Assembly: GCA_945643635.1 (NCBI GenBank)
Contig: CALZFC010000267.1
Location: forward strand, 1,135,001 to 1,199,000
DNA from: Allodiplogaster sudhausi
Lineage: Eukaryota > Nematoda > Chromadorea > Rhabditida > Diplogasteridae
DNA: 64,000 nucleotides
Reading direction: 5' to 3'
Shown: one piece after another, positions 24,491 through 36,444 of the stretch
Layout of the letters: every line of letters starts with the position of its first letter
How positions within the stretch are numbered: position 1 is the first letter of the stretch
The notes under the pieces: model-generated
What the model saw: only the letters and a program-made list of their open reading frames with translations
Database searches by the model: none
What the model was told of the DNA's origin: nothing
Made by a program: the position numbers and the translations under genes

Positions 24491-25636
24491 AGCTGATGTA
24501 CATCTACGAAGAGAACGCCGTCTTCGAGGACGAGTTGGATCTCGCCTTCCAAGTTTTTATTAGACAGGTTATTTATTAATCATGCGTATTCATTTTGAAA
24601 GGATATTTGAAAAGAAAATTTGAACAATATTCACTTCCTTTTCATAAAGAAGTTCATTCCAAAAATAAATTCATTTTAATTACGCTATTTCTTATGCAGA
24701 ATGAACGATTCCGGCGGACGGAGCCTCGCAGGGTCGGCGGCCTTGACTGGTCATTTGTGGTCGTTGTGGCAGAGCAGAATAGGTTACCGTATGCTTTTGT
24801 TATCGTCGCTGGACCAACCTTCCTTTGTTTATGCGCTGAAACGGTGTTTGCAGCGGAAGATGGTGCTCGATATTTGATCTACGATCTTTAATCTTTGATC
24901 TCTGATCTAGATTATATTTAAAATAATTACAGAGTCACGGCGCACGCGGAAGTCGCGCATCCGGCGGGTGCTGCCGCTGGCCTCTGGTCCGTCGATGCAA
25001 GCTGTAGCTTCATGGCCTATGCGGGAGAGGTTTTTGCAATTTCATTCTTATTTGCAGAGCATCTAAAAGCTCTTAGCTTTTTATATTTACACAATTCACT
25101 TTTTCCAAATAAAAAATTAAATTTTGAAGTCAACAATCTAATTAATCACAATTTGGCACAATATTTGACTTCTTCTTTGTGGGCTAAAAATAAAAGAGTT
25201 GTTTTATGTTTCTATGAAAAGTAAGAGCTAACTTTACACAATGATTTTGAGAATTCGGACGATTTCGATCTCTCGTGCCATTGGACGCAACGCTTCAGCT
25301 CAAGCGTTGCAGTTCGCGCGCGTAACTTTCCCTAATTTTGGCTCGAACTACTCCGGTCCTTTCTACGATGGCATTCTCACTCTGGATATTGGAGTCAAGA
25401 TTCGTGATCTCAAAGTACGAGATCAGTCATCCGATCAATAAATAAGTCAACTTCACTGGAAAAAATATTAGAAAATGTTCTTTTTCAATTATTTTTTAGT
25501 CTAACTGGAGAATAATGAGTGCGCAATTACTTTGCTCTCTCCGTCGCCATTCTTTTCCCCCCTCAATCTCTCTCTCCAACTATCTTCAATCTCTTTCTCT
25601 CTCTCTCTTTCTTTCTCACTCCTTCTCTCTCTCTCT

Positions 25637-25672
<36 letters not shown>

Positions 25673-25673
25673 T

Positions 25674-25711
<38 letters not shown>

Positions 25712-27184
25712 AGGGTGTCTCCTCCAACCAACGTGCCCGCTTCGATCGTTAAGTGGATGGAATCGCAAACGAATCTCTCACATTCAAGTCATTGTCCAGT
25801 CGCAGGCAGAAGAACGAAGTACATACAATTTAGATGTATTCTCTCTCTGTCACTATGTCACTCTTCTCGACCTCGTTCATCTGTATACTCTCCCTCTCTC
25901 TTTCTCTCTTTTCCTCTCTCTCTTTCTCTCTCTCTCCTTTCTCTCTCGTTTTCTCTCTCTCCCTCATTCTCTCTCTCCTCTCCTCTCTTTTTCTCTCTCT
26001 CTTTCTCTCTTTCTCTTTCTCTCTCTTTTCTCTCTCTCATTCTCTCTCTCTCTCTCTCTTCATAATCTCTTTTCCAGATATATCAAATGACAGTGTGGTT
26101 CTCTTCCGTCCTCGCTTTTCACTCGGCCGTCTTTCGTTCGATGATCTTCGAAGGATCACTCAAGCACGAAATCGATGGAGTCTTCCTCTACAATGAGCTG
26201 GTCGAGTTTCTGAGGGTACGGAGAGCATTTCTGTCTCTCTCTCTCACTCTCTCTCTCACTCTCTCTCTCACTCTCTCTCTCACACACTCTCACTCTCTCT
26301 CTTTCTCTCTCTTCCACCTTGTCTCGCTATCTCTCCTTCTTCTCCCTCTCTCTCTATCTCCTCCTCTCCCTCTCCCTCTCCCTCTCACTCCCCCTCTCCC
26401 TCTCCCTCTCACTCTCCCTCTCCCTCTCACTCTCCCTCTCCCTCTCCCTCTCCCTCTCCCTCCCTCTCTCTCTCTCCATCAGATGCTCTACGACTCCTCC
26501 CGTCCCGTGTACGCCGAGAGCGTTGCGAGTCTGCTTCATCTCGCCAAGAAACTCGCAGCCGATGACTTCATGCGACGGTGCTTCGATTATTCATAATTTT
26601 CAAGCAATTTTTAGTAATTTCTTTATCTTCTAGTGATCACAAAGGCGATCTCTCTCGAACTTTCTCTCTCTCTTCTTCTCTCTTTCTCTCTCTTCCTCTC
26701 TCTCTTTCTCTCTCTGTACCTCTCTCTCTTTCCAGCTGCGACTCATACCTCTCGCGCCCTGGCGTCCTCTCGCGCTCTCGCCGTCTCTCGCTCGCCTGCG
26801 AATACAACCTTCGCCTGACGCAGGAGACGTTCGTGGCCGAGCTCGCGGAGGAAGCCAAACACAAATACAGGGGCAAAGATTTACCCAAAGAATTTCATGC
26901 TGTCTATGTACATACATCCTTATGTACATACATACATATATGTATGTACATAAGGATGTAGTCTAGCAAAAAAGATTACATTCCATTTATGAACAATTAG
27001 TTCATAATTTAGAAAAATTCAGCCATTTTTCAACTGATTTCAGGCTGTCCCACCTCATGGTCCCTCGACATTCAACCCTTTGGCGATGCTACAGTCGCTT
27101 AAGGACTCTCTTGATCAGCAAGTTGGCCACTTTTTCGAGCCTCTTTATATGAAGATCTTAAAGGAGGCAATCACCATAAAATAA
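24491..27184 (+). CDS. MATH-BTB (Bath-type) protein gene with breaks in the MATH half
   Basis: MATH exons: 24491-24567, 24700-24782 (VGGLDWSFVVVVAEQN), 24933-25029 (GLWSVDASCSF) and 25252-25414, which reads FDLSCHWTQRFSSSV and then, one frame over, GPFYDGILTLDIGVKIRDL. BTB exons: 26078-26215 (VLAFHSAVFRSMIFEGSL), 26483-26577 (SVASLLHLAKKLAADDFM), 26736-26907 (RRCDSYL, then LACEYNLRLTQETFVAELA) and 27044-27184. The four BTB exons total 546 bp in frame to TAA. BTB-MATH proteins are CUL3 substrate adaptors, MATH binding the substrate (family knowledge). Two lesions are visible: one extra base in the TTTCCC at 25327-25332 and an in-frame TAA at 25750-25752 in the candidate exon from 25714. Either the gene is decaying or the assembly has errors. 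The first exon was not found. Confidence 0.65.
25575..26070. repeat. CT-rich introns of the MATH-BTB gene
   Basis: (CT)n blocks at 25590-25712 and 25888-26065 run directly into acceptors (CTCTTCAG at 25713, TTTTCCAG at 26077). Similar tracts precede the exons at 26483 and 26736 (26240-26475, 26651-26730). Confidence 0.9.
26913..26960. repeat. 48-bp near-perfect palindrome
   Basis: TACATCCTTATGTACATA... mirrors ...TATGTACATAAGGATGTA with one mismatched pair near the centre. It begins 5 bases after the 26907 donor in the last intron of the MATH-BTB gene. TATGTACATA-type palindromes recur near 15655, 23930, 47095, 48655 and 57955. Confidence 0.85.
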
Positions 27185-27364
27185 TTAATGCACATTGAAA
27201 ATGACGCAGCGTGAAATAGAAGGCGGGAACGAGAAAGGCGGTAATTTGAAAAAAAAAATTTTTTTTCGGTGATCGCATTCCTTTAGAGTTTATCAATGGG
27301 TCAGAAAGCTCCCTTTCTTCTACTTGACCAAATATAAGAGAAAATTCAAAATGTTCCCTCCAAG

Positions 27365-28867
27365 ATGAATAATCCGCTTACGTGGGCGGCATTTCTGCCA
27401 TGTTGGACGTGGCTCGGCTGCTTCATGACTTTGCTCGTCCTGGAGCCTTCTTTCTGGTCCATGTGCTTCCTGAGTGCCCTGCTCTTGCTGCCTCATCCTC
27501 TGTTGTGGTGTCTGGCGCGTGTAAGCAAAGTCTTCATATCTGGCCTAAACACTATGAGCTATCTTTAAAACACTTGTTAAGAAAAAATTGTTAGGTCTCA
27601 CCCTCACAGGATTATTCCCAGCCTAATTAGCAAAACTAATTAGTCTAAGCAATTAGTCCAATTGGCCTCTAATTGGCCTCTTCAATCCGCAGGCAACGAA
27701 CCCGCCTTTCTTCCTGCTCGCCTTCGCCATTGTGATGATGCCGTTTCTGCTTGGCACGATCCCGGCCGTCTTTCTCTGGCTCGCGCCGCCCTCTTTAGTG
27801 ATCGTTGAAGCACACGCCGCGCTCATTCCCGCCATCGTCGCCGTCGTGCTTTGGGTTCGAGTAATTTACAATTTATCGTTGTATCAGGCCGATTGTGGGA
27901 TGAGCACAGGAATGTTACTGGGCGAACGTCAACTTTTGCGGGTTATGAGTGAGAAGAGAAAGTTCGAGTAATTAAGTTCTTCTCATTAAGTCCGAGTAAT
28001 TTAGTTCGAGAAATTTAGTTCGAGAAATTTAGTTCGAGTAATTAGCACAGTTTCCCGGTACAAACTTCGTTGTATGTTTAATGATATCTCAGATAGTTTA
28101 ACTATTATTCCACCTTCTCCAACATATGTACACATTTAATGACAGTTCTCTAAATTTGTTATTATAAAATAGTGAAACCTATCATAAACCTCCACCCTCC
28201 GCCACTTTTGTAATATTTGCCTCAACTTCAGCCAGATGTCAACGCCTCCTTCCTTCATTCGTGCAAGTCCGGGGTCGTCATCGTGATATTGTGCTTGATT
28301 ACAGAATTCGTGAGTAACAATTATTGCTTGCTCCTAATTACAGTGTTTTAGTGCTGCTACAGTAACCTTCTTTTTAATTCTTCCAAGTTCTTTCCGTAGT
28401 AAGAATGGGGTGAATGCAGCCCATTTCAGTTGAGCGATCTTCCGTTCTCCTTCATGCTTCTCTTAATGTTCTACGCCTGGACGATCTTCCTCGTCTTCCT
28501 TATTGTTAGCAAGATCTTAGCCGGCCTTCACACGGTTTGTGTGCAGCATCCACTACAGTATTCTTGAATCAATTTATGTACTGCCTGGGAGAGATTTCCT
28601 TTGATTCATACGCATTCATCGCGATCTCTCACAATCAATACCAGCATCTTCTCTTTTCATCTCTCCCTCGCTCTCTCTCGCTCCCTCTCTCTCTCTCTCA
28701 TCCTCCTTTTCAAGTCGCCCCCTCGCCTCGCCTTTTACGACGTGTTGATGGTGCCCATCTGCCAGGCCGTTCGAATTGTCTGCTACTCTTTGTATTTCTA
28801 CCTTCTCGATCAGGACGCTCTCCTCACTCCTCTCTATGTCGTCCATCGTTCCACTTATTCCGAATAA
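27365..28867 (+). CDS. Multi-pass membrane protein, 219 aa, unrecognised
   Basis: Five exons, all phase 0: 27365-27520, 27693-27860, 28232-28309, 28430-28534 and 28715-28867 (660 bp to TAA). The protein is almost entirely hydrophobic: FLPCWTWLGCFMTLLVL, FWSMCFLSALLLLPHPLLWC, FFLLAFAIVMMPFLLGTI, LIPAIVAVVLWV, SGVVIVILCLITEF and FSFMLLLMFYAWTIFLVFLI are six candidate membrane segments. The C-terminus (LLTPLYVVHRSTYSE) is hydrophilic. The start ATG opens the only hydrophobic frame. Acceptor 5 reads TTTTCAAG after a (CT)n run. It lies between the MATH-BTB gene and a receptor relic, both on the same strand. I know no family for it. The possible relation to the minus-strand four-TM gene (shared LLTPL before a TM) is weak. 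Confidence 0.65.
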
Positions 28868-29199
28868 ATGAATATTAATTGGCCTCGAAGTAGATTATAA
28901 ATCGTTTTTGTAGAAATAAGAACAGGAACTACACAAAAGATGGCATTCTTTCATATCTCAACTTTCACAAGAACACAAAAGTATATTGAAACATTGTCAA
29001 CGATTTGTACTTTTTGACCCAAATGTATTCCTTTTTTCGTTTCTGAAATACATATTACCCTGTCTTCACATGCTTCCGGCGGTTTAGAAGGGATTCTTCC
29101 TTCACACTCCTTGGGTGAATAAAATAACCGTCTCTATGGCTTCCGACCAGGGATGGAATAAAAGTGGAGAAATCACATGTACTTCTAACAAGGGAGTGT

Positions 29200-30090
29200 C
29201 AGGCGTCGTCGTGACCCACGCCGCGCGCGACATCGCACCGCGCGAGACATGCAGCAGCCGCGACGCAACCGCTTCGCGTCCGATGCTTACCCGGGCCGGG
29301 ATCGCTGAAGTTAACACGAAGATTGTTCATTTGAACTTATTGGAACACGCCATTTGGGATGCGAAATAAATACAACAATGCAATTTATTTGAACGTCACG
29401 AAGAAATTTACCGATATTTTAACAACAATTCTTTGATTGACTAGCGATGTATAAAAGGGAGAAAGTATAAGAGAAAGAAGAATGATGAAGACAATTTTCT
29501 CCTTTCACCTGTCTATCGTAAGCTTATTTGTCACATTCACTCCACATGTTGTCACATCATTATTTGATGAATGAATAAATAAATAAAGAATGATACAATT
29601 CGTTCGTTTTGTTAAAGGAACTATCCATGGAGTTTGAAAGCCGCTTGTGCAGAACTAACGTTTGAATTCGCGCAAGATATTGTAAAAAGTTTTGGCGGTA
29701 TGCTTGCACAGTATCCATCACTACAAACTAGACTTTGTGAGCCTTTTTCTCTCTGCCTCTCTTCTCTTCCCTCGAATCTCAAGCGTGGCTTGCCGCTTCG
29801 CACCTAGTTTTCCCTTCGACAGTACGGCGTGGGGAAAATGTGGTTTTTCTCCTCATTGCCCCTTCAGGACGCATTCTCACTTTTCCTAATGATGTTTCTA
29901 GTTGGACCGGATAATATTAACAAAAAATTCAGTAACATTGTATTCTCCATGGACAGCTCCTTTAATTGTACTCGTTTACTCCTCCTTGATCTCAATCTTT
30001 CTTTTTTAGCACTATATCAGAAGGGTCACAGAAGCGCGCGATCACACAAGTCCGATACTTATCAAGTCTCCAATGAGCCGCAGAAGTGAT
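29200..30090 (+). pseudogene. C-terminal relic of a fourth chemoreceptor copy plus its 3' flank
   Basis: 29203-29283 reads VVVTHAARDIAPRETCSSRD and then ATASRP, against VTRAARGIGPRDANSSRD, ASASRP in the tail of copy 1. No receptor exon precedes it. Sequence from about 29340 to 30090 matches the 3' flank of copy 3 (shared ...CTAGCGATGTATAAAAG and GGTCACAGAAGCGCGCGATCA-type anchors). So the last part of a receptor unit was copied here or the rest was deleted. Confidence 0.7.
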
Positions 30091-30262
30091 GAGATTACGT
30101 ACCTGAACAAAATTGTGTAATACGACGTCTATTTGGACCGCAATCTTAAATATCTTTTAAATCCGTTGCATTTCATGCCTTATCCTAAAGATCCAGCGTT
30201 GAGGTGTTTTAAAGAAGCCAAAAAAATTTGTTATTTTATGCGCTCCTTTTTGCCTGACACGG

Positions 30263-30945
30263 CTAGAGAGCATGTGTTGTTTTCGCATGTTCCATTGTCA
30301 GGAAAATCAAAAGGATTACGGATGAGCGGCATGCCCCTTTAATGCGTCCAACTTTGAGCGAAGAATCCGGTCCGACCTCATCATAGTCACTGATGCACGT
30401 TTTCGTCCCCAAACGACTGCACATGTCTTCGATGACATTATTGAACTTGTCCCGGCAGCAGACAAACGGGTACGGCGGTTCCTTCTTTTCGGGGTCGATT
30501 AGATAAAACTGGAATGAAAATGTATCATAGCGATAATTGCCACTGTTTTCACCTCTTAAGATTCTTCTGATACCACAAGCCAAAACAAATTTTATATTCG
30601 TTTTAAAGGCATTGTAGAACTATTTTTTTCTAGGTAAAGAAAAATGAGTATTAAGCTTTCCAACTGACATCATTGCTATTTAGTACAGCGTTGTAGACCT
30701 TCTTGACACAGTCTTGGCACGCTTGAGGTGCGTGTTCGGCCAAGTCAAGTTTCTAAGTAAGTGTATGCAGTTTTTAAAGATTAAGGTTGGTTTTTTTTTA
30801 AATATTTAATGTAAACTAAAAATTTTGTTAATTAATTTAGACAGAAAATCTGAGTACACACAATTATTTTTTCACTCTGGCAGCATTGAATGCAACAGAT
30901 TAGAAGAACGGCAAGCAGGGTGAAAAGCGGGCGAGGCCGCGTCAT
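30263..30945 (-). CDS. Small secreted Cys-rich protein, 131 aa
   Basis: Three exons in phase 0: 30862-30945, 30687-30752 and 30263-30508. Exon 1 encodes MTRPRPLFTLLAVLLICC, a clear signal peptide ending IQCCQSEK. Exon 2 reads KLDLAEHAPQACQDCVKKVY. Exon 3 reads FYLIDPEKKEPPYPFVCCRD, then CSRLGTKTCISDYDEVGPDS, KGACRSSV and a short hydrophobic tail. Eight cysteines follow the leader, spaced C-x2-C...CC...C...C...C. It should be exported and disulphide-bonded. The tail (VILLIFLTM) could be a GPI-type signal, or the gene may splice out at SSV/GTAATC and continue. Family not recognised. Confidence 0.6.
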
Positions 30946-30999
30946 CACCGAAATCCTGAGCAGCCGTCATCTCTTTTCTATTACACATTTAACAAAGCC

Positions 31000-32160
31000 A
31001 AACATTTGAAAAGCTTCAGCGAAACGTGTCAATGAATTGAAGATACATATTTTTTTTTAGAAATTAAAAGATTCACAAATATATTGAATCCCGTAAGAAA
31101 GGAAGCATTTCAAAGAGAATGAATTCTCAGTTTGGTGATGCCTCCTCAAATTATGTATATGAGATGTATGGGAAAGGCTGAGCATCTTTTTCCAATTGCT
31201 GGTCGGTTTCCCTGGTACAGTCACTTAAATGATTGCATATGACGCCATATTTTATGCTATTCTTTCTTCACATCATCATTCACTATCAAGTCTTTTCGTC
31301 TTTACTGCAATATTCTATCTTTTCGCTTTCTCTCTCTCTCATATAGATTCTCTCATATATGTGTTTATGTATGTACATAGATCTGATTTCATGTAAATGA
31401 ACGTACATATACGTATGTTCTTTTATTTGCAAAAAAAAAGAATCGAAATCGTCATGTGAGAATAAAGTGCCAATAGACATTACATTGTACTTGGGCATGT
31501 AAAAAGAAACGATAGCAAGAAGACACCACAGCACACGAAGGCTTTTCAATCACTGAGAAAAGATGGATAATCTCAACGCATTTTCTAAGCATGCCGTTTA
31601 TAAAAGCGAGCGTCGCACTAGACCGGGTGCTCCGTGTTCACGGCTCGTTATTTTGAGCAAAATTTCACGATCGTTCAAAATCTTGTTTCGGATTGAACCG
31701 AGGTTGGCATTTAATTGCTTTAATTGTTAATGATGCTTGTTTCCAACAATGCGGGATCGTCGGAATAATACTCTTTTACCTTTATGAAAGAATCCAAAAA
31801 TTCAAGCTAACGATAAGAACACACTGTAAATAGTGTTGCTTTGTGTTATTGGACCCACAAATCATTCGACTCTTCAAACTCAAACAAAAAGCTACGGAAG
31901 TTAGCATTCGCAAGCTGAACGTCTTAACAACTATCCTACAAAACAAAGCTGAATTTCAAATAAAAAGAAGGTATAGCTTGCTCTATGTTACCCATGACGC
32001 TAGAAAATATTGGATTGGTAAGTAAGAGACCCTGGCAAAGAAAGGGACGACAACAAGAATGAAACAGGATCTGTTTTTTTAATCCTACTGTTTACTGAAA
32101 TGATAATAGGATTCTGTTTTTTTAGCCCTACATTTTAGGCTAATTGTAAGGTATCGCCTT
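31000..32160. other. Intergenic, no gene supported
   Basis: AT-rich. TTTATAAAAGCGAGC near 31593 is a TATA-like box on the plus strand with no gene recognised downstream. A frame at 31843-32025 (LNVLTTILQNKAEF...) lacks an ATG and codon bias, and I do not call it. Confidence 0.4.
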
Positions 32161-32162
32161 CT

Positions 32163-35100
32163 CTAGAAAAGGTACATGAAGAGGAGCACCGCGAGGTTCA
32201 GGCAGCATGCGCCTGCTATCGCCACGAGGCACCACCACCACTTTGCCACAAATTGCTGCAGCTGCGCCCTTCGCTCCTCGTCGGCATCTGAATTGGAAAC
32301 AGCAGACAGAGTGTGCACACCCAAAATGAGGAGGACACTAGAAATAAAAAAAACCAGCTGCGAAGTTCACTTTGAAAAGAAGCAGGTGCTCTAACATACA
32401 TAAGAGGTGCATTAAGTTATAGAGGCACAGAGAGAGAGAGAGTTATCATTCGGGCAATTACTATAAATTTTCATGTGAAAAAAACATTGCGCATGATATT
32501 TAGGACTCTAAGTGGAAACATTTGCTTATAGGCTGTAATAAAAATATATTTTGAATATCATTTTTGTGCACGGTGCGCTCCGGTCTGGTGCTAATATGTT
32601 GCGAATATGTTTTGGCGAAGCAGGCGGGACTTTGAGATACAGTGATATTAACTAAAGCTTTTAAATTGAAGATGTTATTCAATCACTTCAGCTCTTATTT
32701 TTTTTAAATAAAGAACATGAAAAATGGCCAAGCAGAAGTATTAGGCAGCAATCGATTACAGCATATCCTTGGGCAAGAATTTTTTTTGTACATCGAAATA
32801 AGTATCTTACAAGGATTACGGTAGGAAAGCAATGGCTGTGCTGAGCATGATGTGCAAAGGTGCTGAATATGGTTACGCACTCTTCTTCGCGGCATACTCT
32901 TCGCCTGGCGTCTGCGCGCCTTCAGTGACCGTGCTGATGAGAGAGGAGACGGCGCCGAGTGCCGCGGCAGCGGCGCTAGTCAGCGAGGCGCCTGAAGTGT
33001 ATATTTTAGCTGTTCTTTTTACTTCATAAGATATGTTCATTTTAAAGTTTAAAAAGTTATGGCATAAAGTAGCGAAAAACTCAATGTTGAGTTCGCGTCT
33101 ATTTGCCTGGCACTAGGGCAATAGGGCAATGTGATCAAGAGACCCGACTTAAAAAGTCAGGAAAATTAAAATTTCCTGCTCCTTCAAGCGACAAATCCAA
33201 TTTAAAGTCTGTTTAAAATGATCAAAGAGCTGCGACACTTTAACCACACACCAGCGTCCTTGGCCGTATCAGCCACTGACGATACAGGCTGTGAAGTTGC
33301 TTCCTTCAGAGCTTCGAGCGCTTCGGATGCCTTCTTCTTAGTTGCATCGCCTGTGAAAGTTAACTGATTAAAAAATATTGGGCGTTATTTTCGTGCAATA
33401 TTATTTTTAAAGCATTAAAGCTAAATTATTGGAGATAATAAAACAATAATCCAATGCTGACCCGCAGATTCTGTTGTCTTGATTGCGGAGGCAGCTGCTT
33501 GCTTTGACGCGTCAACCGCTTCCTCTGCGGCGCGCTTGACCGCTTCGCCAGCATCGCTCGCGGCTTCCGTCACTGCTTCAGTGGCGGCAGCAGCCTTTTC
33601 GCTTACCGCAGCAGCCGCTTCCTTTGCTTTGTCCACGAATCCAGTCTCGGGAGCTTCGGGCGCCACTTCGTCTTGTACGATCTTCTTCACTTCGAAAATA
33701 GGCTCGTCAATAACATCTTCAACTGTCGGCTCGGGCGCAGCCTCTGACGGCTCCTCCGGCGCAGGATCATCAACCTTCTCGGACTGAGGTGCGACAGCAT
33801 CTTCAACTACCTCCGGTAGCTCCTGGGCACCATCGTCAAGTACAGGATCTGCCGATGCCTTTGTAGCTTCCTCGTCCGCACTTAAGGCTGCATCAACGAC
33901 TTCAGCAGCCATGGAAGCAAGGTCGCTGATCGAATCCTTCGCCTGGTTTGCTGTTTCTCCCACATCCACAACGGCATTGACAGCAGGCGTTGTGGCATCC
34001 CGTACCATGACCTTGGCTTCGGCGACGACTTCACCGGCAGAGTCGATCGCATCGGAAACGCTCTCTGCAGCACCTGCCGCAAGGTCCTTGATCGAGTCAG
34101 CAATTGCGGATACCACACCAGTGGCTTCATCTCGTGCCTCCGATGGCGCGTCACTTGCGCTGTCAGCAACGTCAGATGCTATGGGAGCGGAGGCGTTTGC
34201 CTCATCAGACTGAGCCTCATGAGCGCCGCTGAATACGTTCGATGCCTTCGATGCGACTTCCGAAGCTTTAGTGGCCGCCGCGTCTGCCGCATCGAGCACA
34301 AAGCTCTTAACTTCGCAGGCTGCTTCGCCTGCCGAATCGGCAACCGCTTCGTAGGGTGGTGCAAGAATGTCGGAGGTGACTGCAACGGCTTCGGACGCCG
34401 CGCCCTCCGCCTTGCCTGCAGCCTGCTTCGTTTCATCGGCGAAATATTTGGCTGCATCGGTAACAGCCGTTACTGTTGACGAGGCGGTGTCAGCGACTGC
34501 GGTATTGGCATTTGAAGCCGCCTCTGAAACCGCACTATAGGCAGAAGCGCCCACACTAGCGACCGTTTCAGACGCTGTCGTGACCTTATCCACATTGTGA
34601 GACGGCACATCTGACGCCGTTTCAGTTGCTAGGTTAGAGCCGGCTTCTTCGTGGGCGTTAAGCGCGTTGGTTGTTGCATCGGTGGCCTCTTCCACGCTAT
34701 CTTTGACAGTTTCGTGGGCTCCTGTCATTGTGTCCGTAACAGATGAAGCTGCATTCGTCGTCCCTTCGGTCACGGAAACGGCTACATTTGACGCGGCTTC
34801 ATAGGCAGATGCTGCAGCATTTGTCGCTGCCTCAGAAGCGGCAGCCGCTGCGTCTTTTGCCGTCGCAGCAGCAGACGACGCCACGCTGGTTGTAGTGTCG
34901 TACGCGGATGAGGCGACAGTTGTAACAGTATCTTTGAAGGAGTCGAGCGCGCTGGTCGTGCTTTCTGCAAGCGTGGAAGCTGTATTTGCTGTTGCGTCGT
35001 AGGCGGAAGCAGTTGCATCTGCTGCGGTGTCGTATGCCGAACTGATAGCCTCACTTGCACTCTTGGCTGCGTTTGAAGCAGTTTCGTGCGCTGTGTTGGC

Positions 35101-36403
35101 GGCGTGCGTGGCTGTTTCTTTAGCTTCGTTAGCAATATTTTGCGCCCGTTCACTGGCAGCTGTGGGTGTGTTCGCACCGCTTTCATAGGCACTTGTAGCC
35201 TTCTGAGTAACGGCTTCAGTCGCATCACTCGCTGCTTCGGAAGTTGTGTCGGAGGCCGTGGTGAAGCCACTCTTGACTGCATCCGAGACTGCTGAGGCCT
35301 TTTCTTTCGCTGCGGCTGCCGCGCCTGAAGCCGCATCCGAAACGGCTGCTGCGGCGCTCGTCGCAGCATCTCGCGCTCCTTCGGCAGTTGCCACTGCCTT
35401 CTCTGAGACGGCTTCAGCTGGAAGTATTTTAGCCTTACAAATAGTAAGCACATCTATGCCATCCTTTTAATGTTGTCGTTCGATATAACATCGTGTATGC
35501 GAATAAAGATGCTATATGTATATGTAAGTATGTTTCGCTCATGGGATATTACTTTAGCCATTCTTGAGAAAATAAAGTTGTAATTTCATTTTTCAAAAAA
35601 CGCCCTGCAATACCCAAAACACACCTGCTCTCTGCGCTCCCTCGACAGCAGACGAAGCAGTGCTAGCGATCTTGCCTCCAAGAGAGCCAACTAAAAAAAA
35701 TTTCAGTTACTCAAAATGCACAAATTTGGTTGAACAACGTTTGTTTGTTATTGCTAAAGAAAATTTAATGCATGAAACTAACAGAATCCCTTGGAATCGT
35801 CGTTTGATTTGCTATCCGTGTCAAGGCTGATAATCTTCTTTTCAACTAAAAGAAAAAAAAGATAAATGAGATTTTTAATCATGACTGTAAAATGTTTGAT
35901 CATTGCAATAATTCGCGTTTCAATCGGCTTACCGACTTCCTCAACATCATCGACAACCGGGTCAACAATCTCAAAGCCTGCAGCAGCAGCTGGTTCGGCT
36001 ACAAAAAAAAATCAATATTTCGAGATGCCAATCTCTGTTTTATTGCTTTGGATTAAGTTTTTTTTCCAGAAATGCATTGCTCTTACAAATTTATTTACAA
36101 GAGAACCACCTAATTTTGACTGTACAATGGATCTAGAAAGGTGCAATAAAAATAGCTCCACTTATCTGTTTAGGTGATTCAATTGTGAGCGATTAAACAA
36201 CTAGTATGTTTCCTGTTTTAATCTACTTACGCTGCTCGGGTTGTTCGGCAGCAGCAGCAGCTGGCGTCGGCTTTAAAGTGACAGCGTCAACTGAAACGAA
36301 GACACGAAAAGTAATCTCTTACCTATTTGCATAGCGTCAACAACAGGCGGTTTCAGCTTCGCTTTCTTTTCCTTCTCTCGCTTTTCTCACTTCTTCTTCT
36401 TCT

Positions 36404-36444
<41 letters not shown>

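Noticed and set aside
31286..31549. Minus-strand frame with a signal-peptide-like beginning (KSLRVLWCLLAIVSFY)
   Set aside because: It begins with TTG, not ATG, the rest is low-complexity His/Tyr text from microsatellite DNA, and no splice model was found.
33479..35470. Long plus-strand and off-frame minus-strand frames across the Ala-rich gene
   Set aside because: Shadows of the 1956-bp exon; only one frame joins all ten exons.
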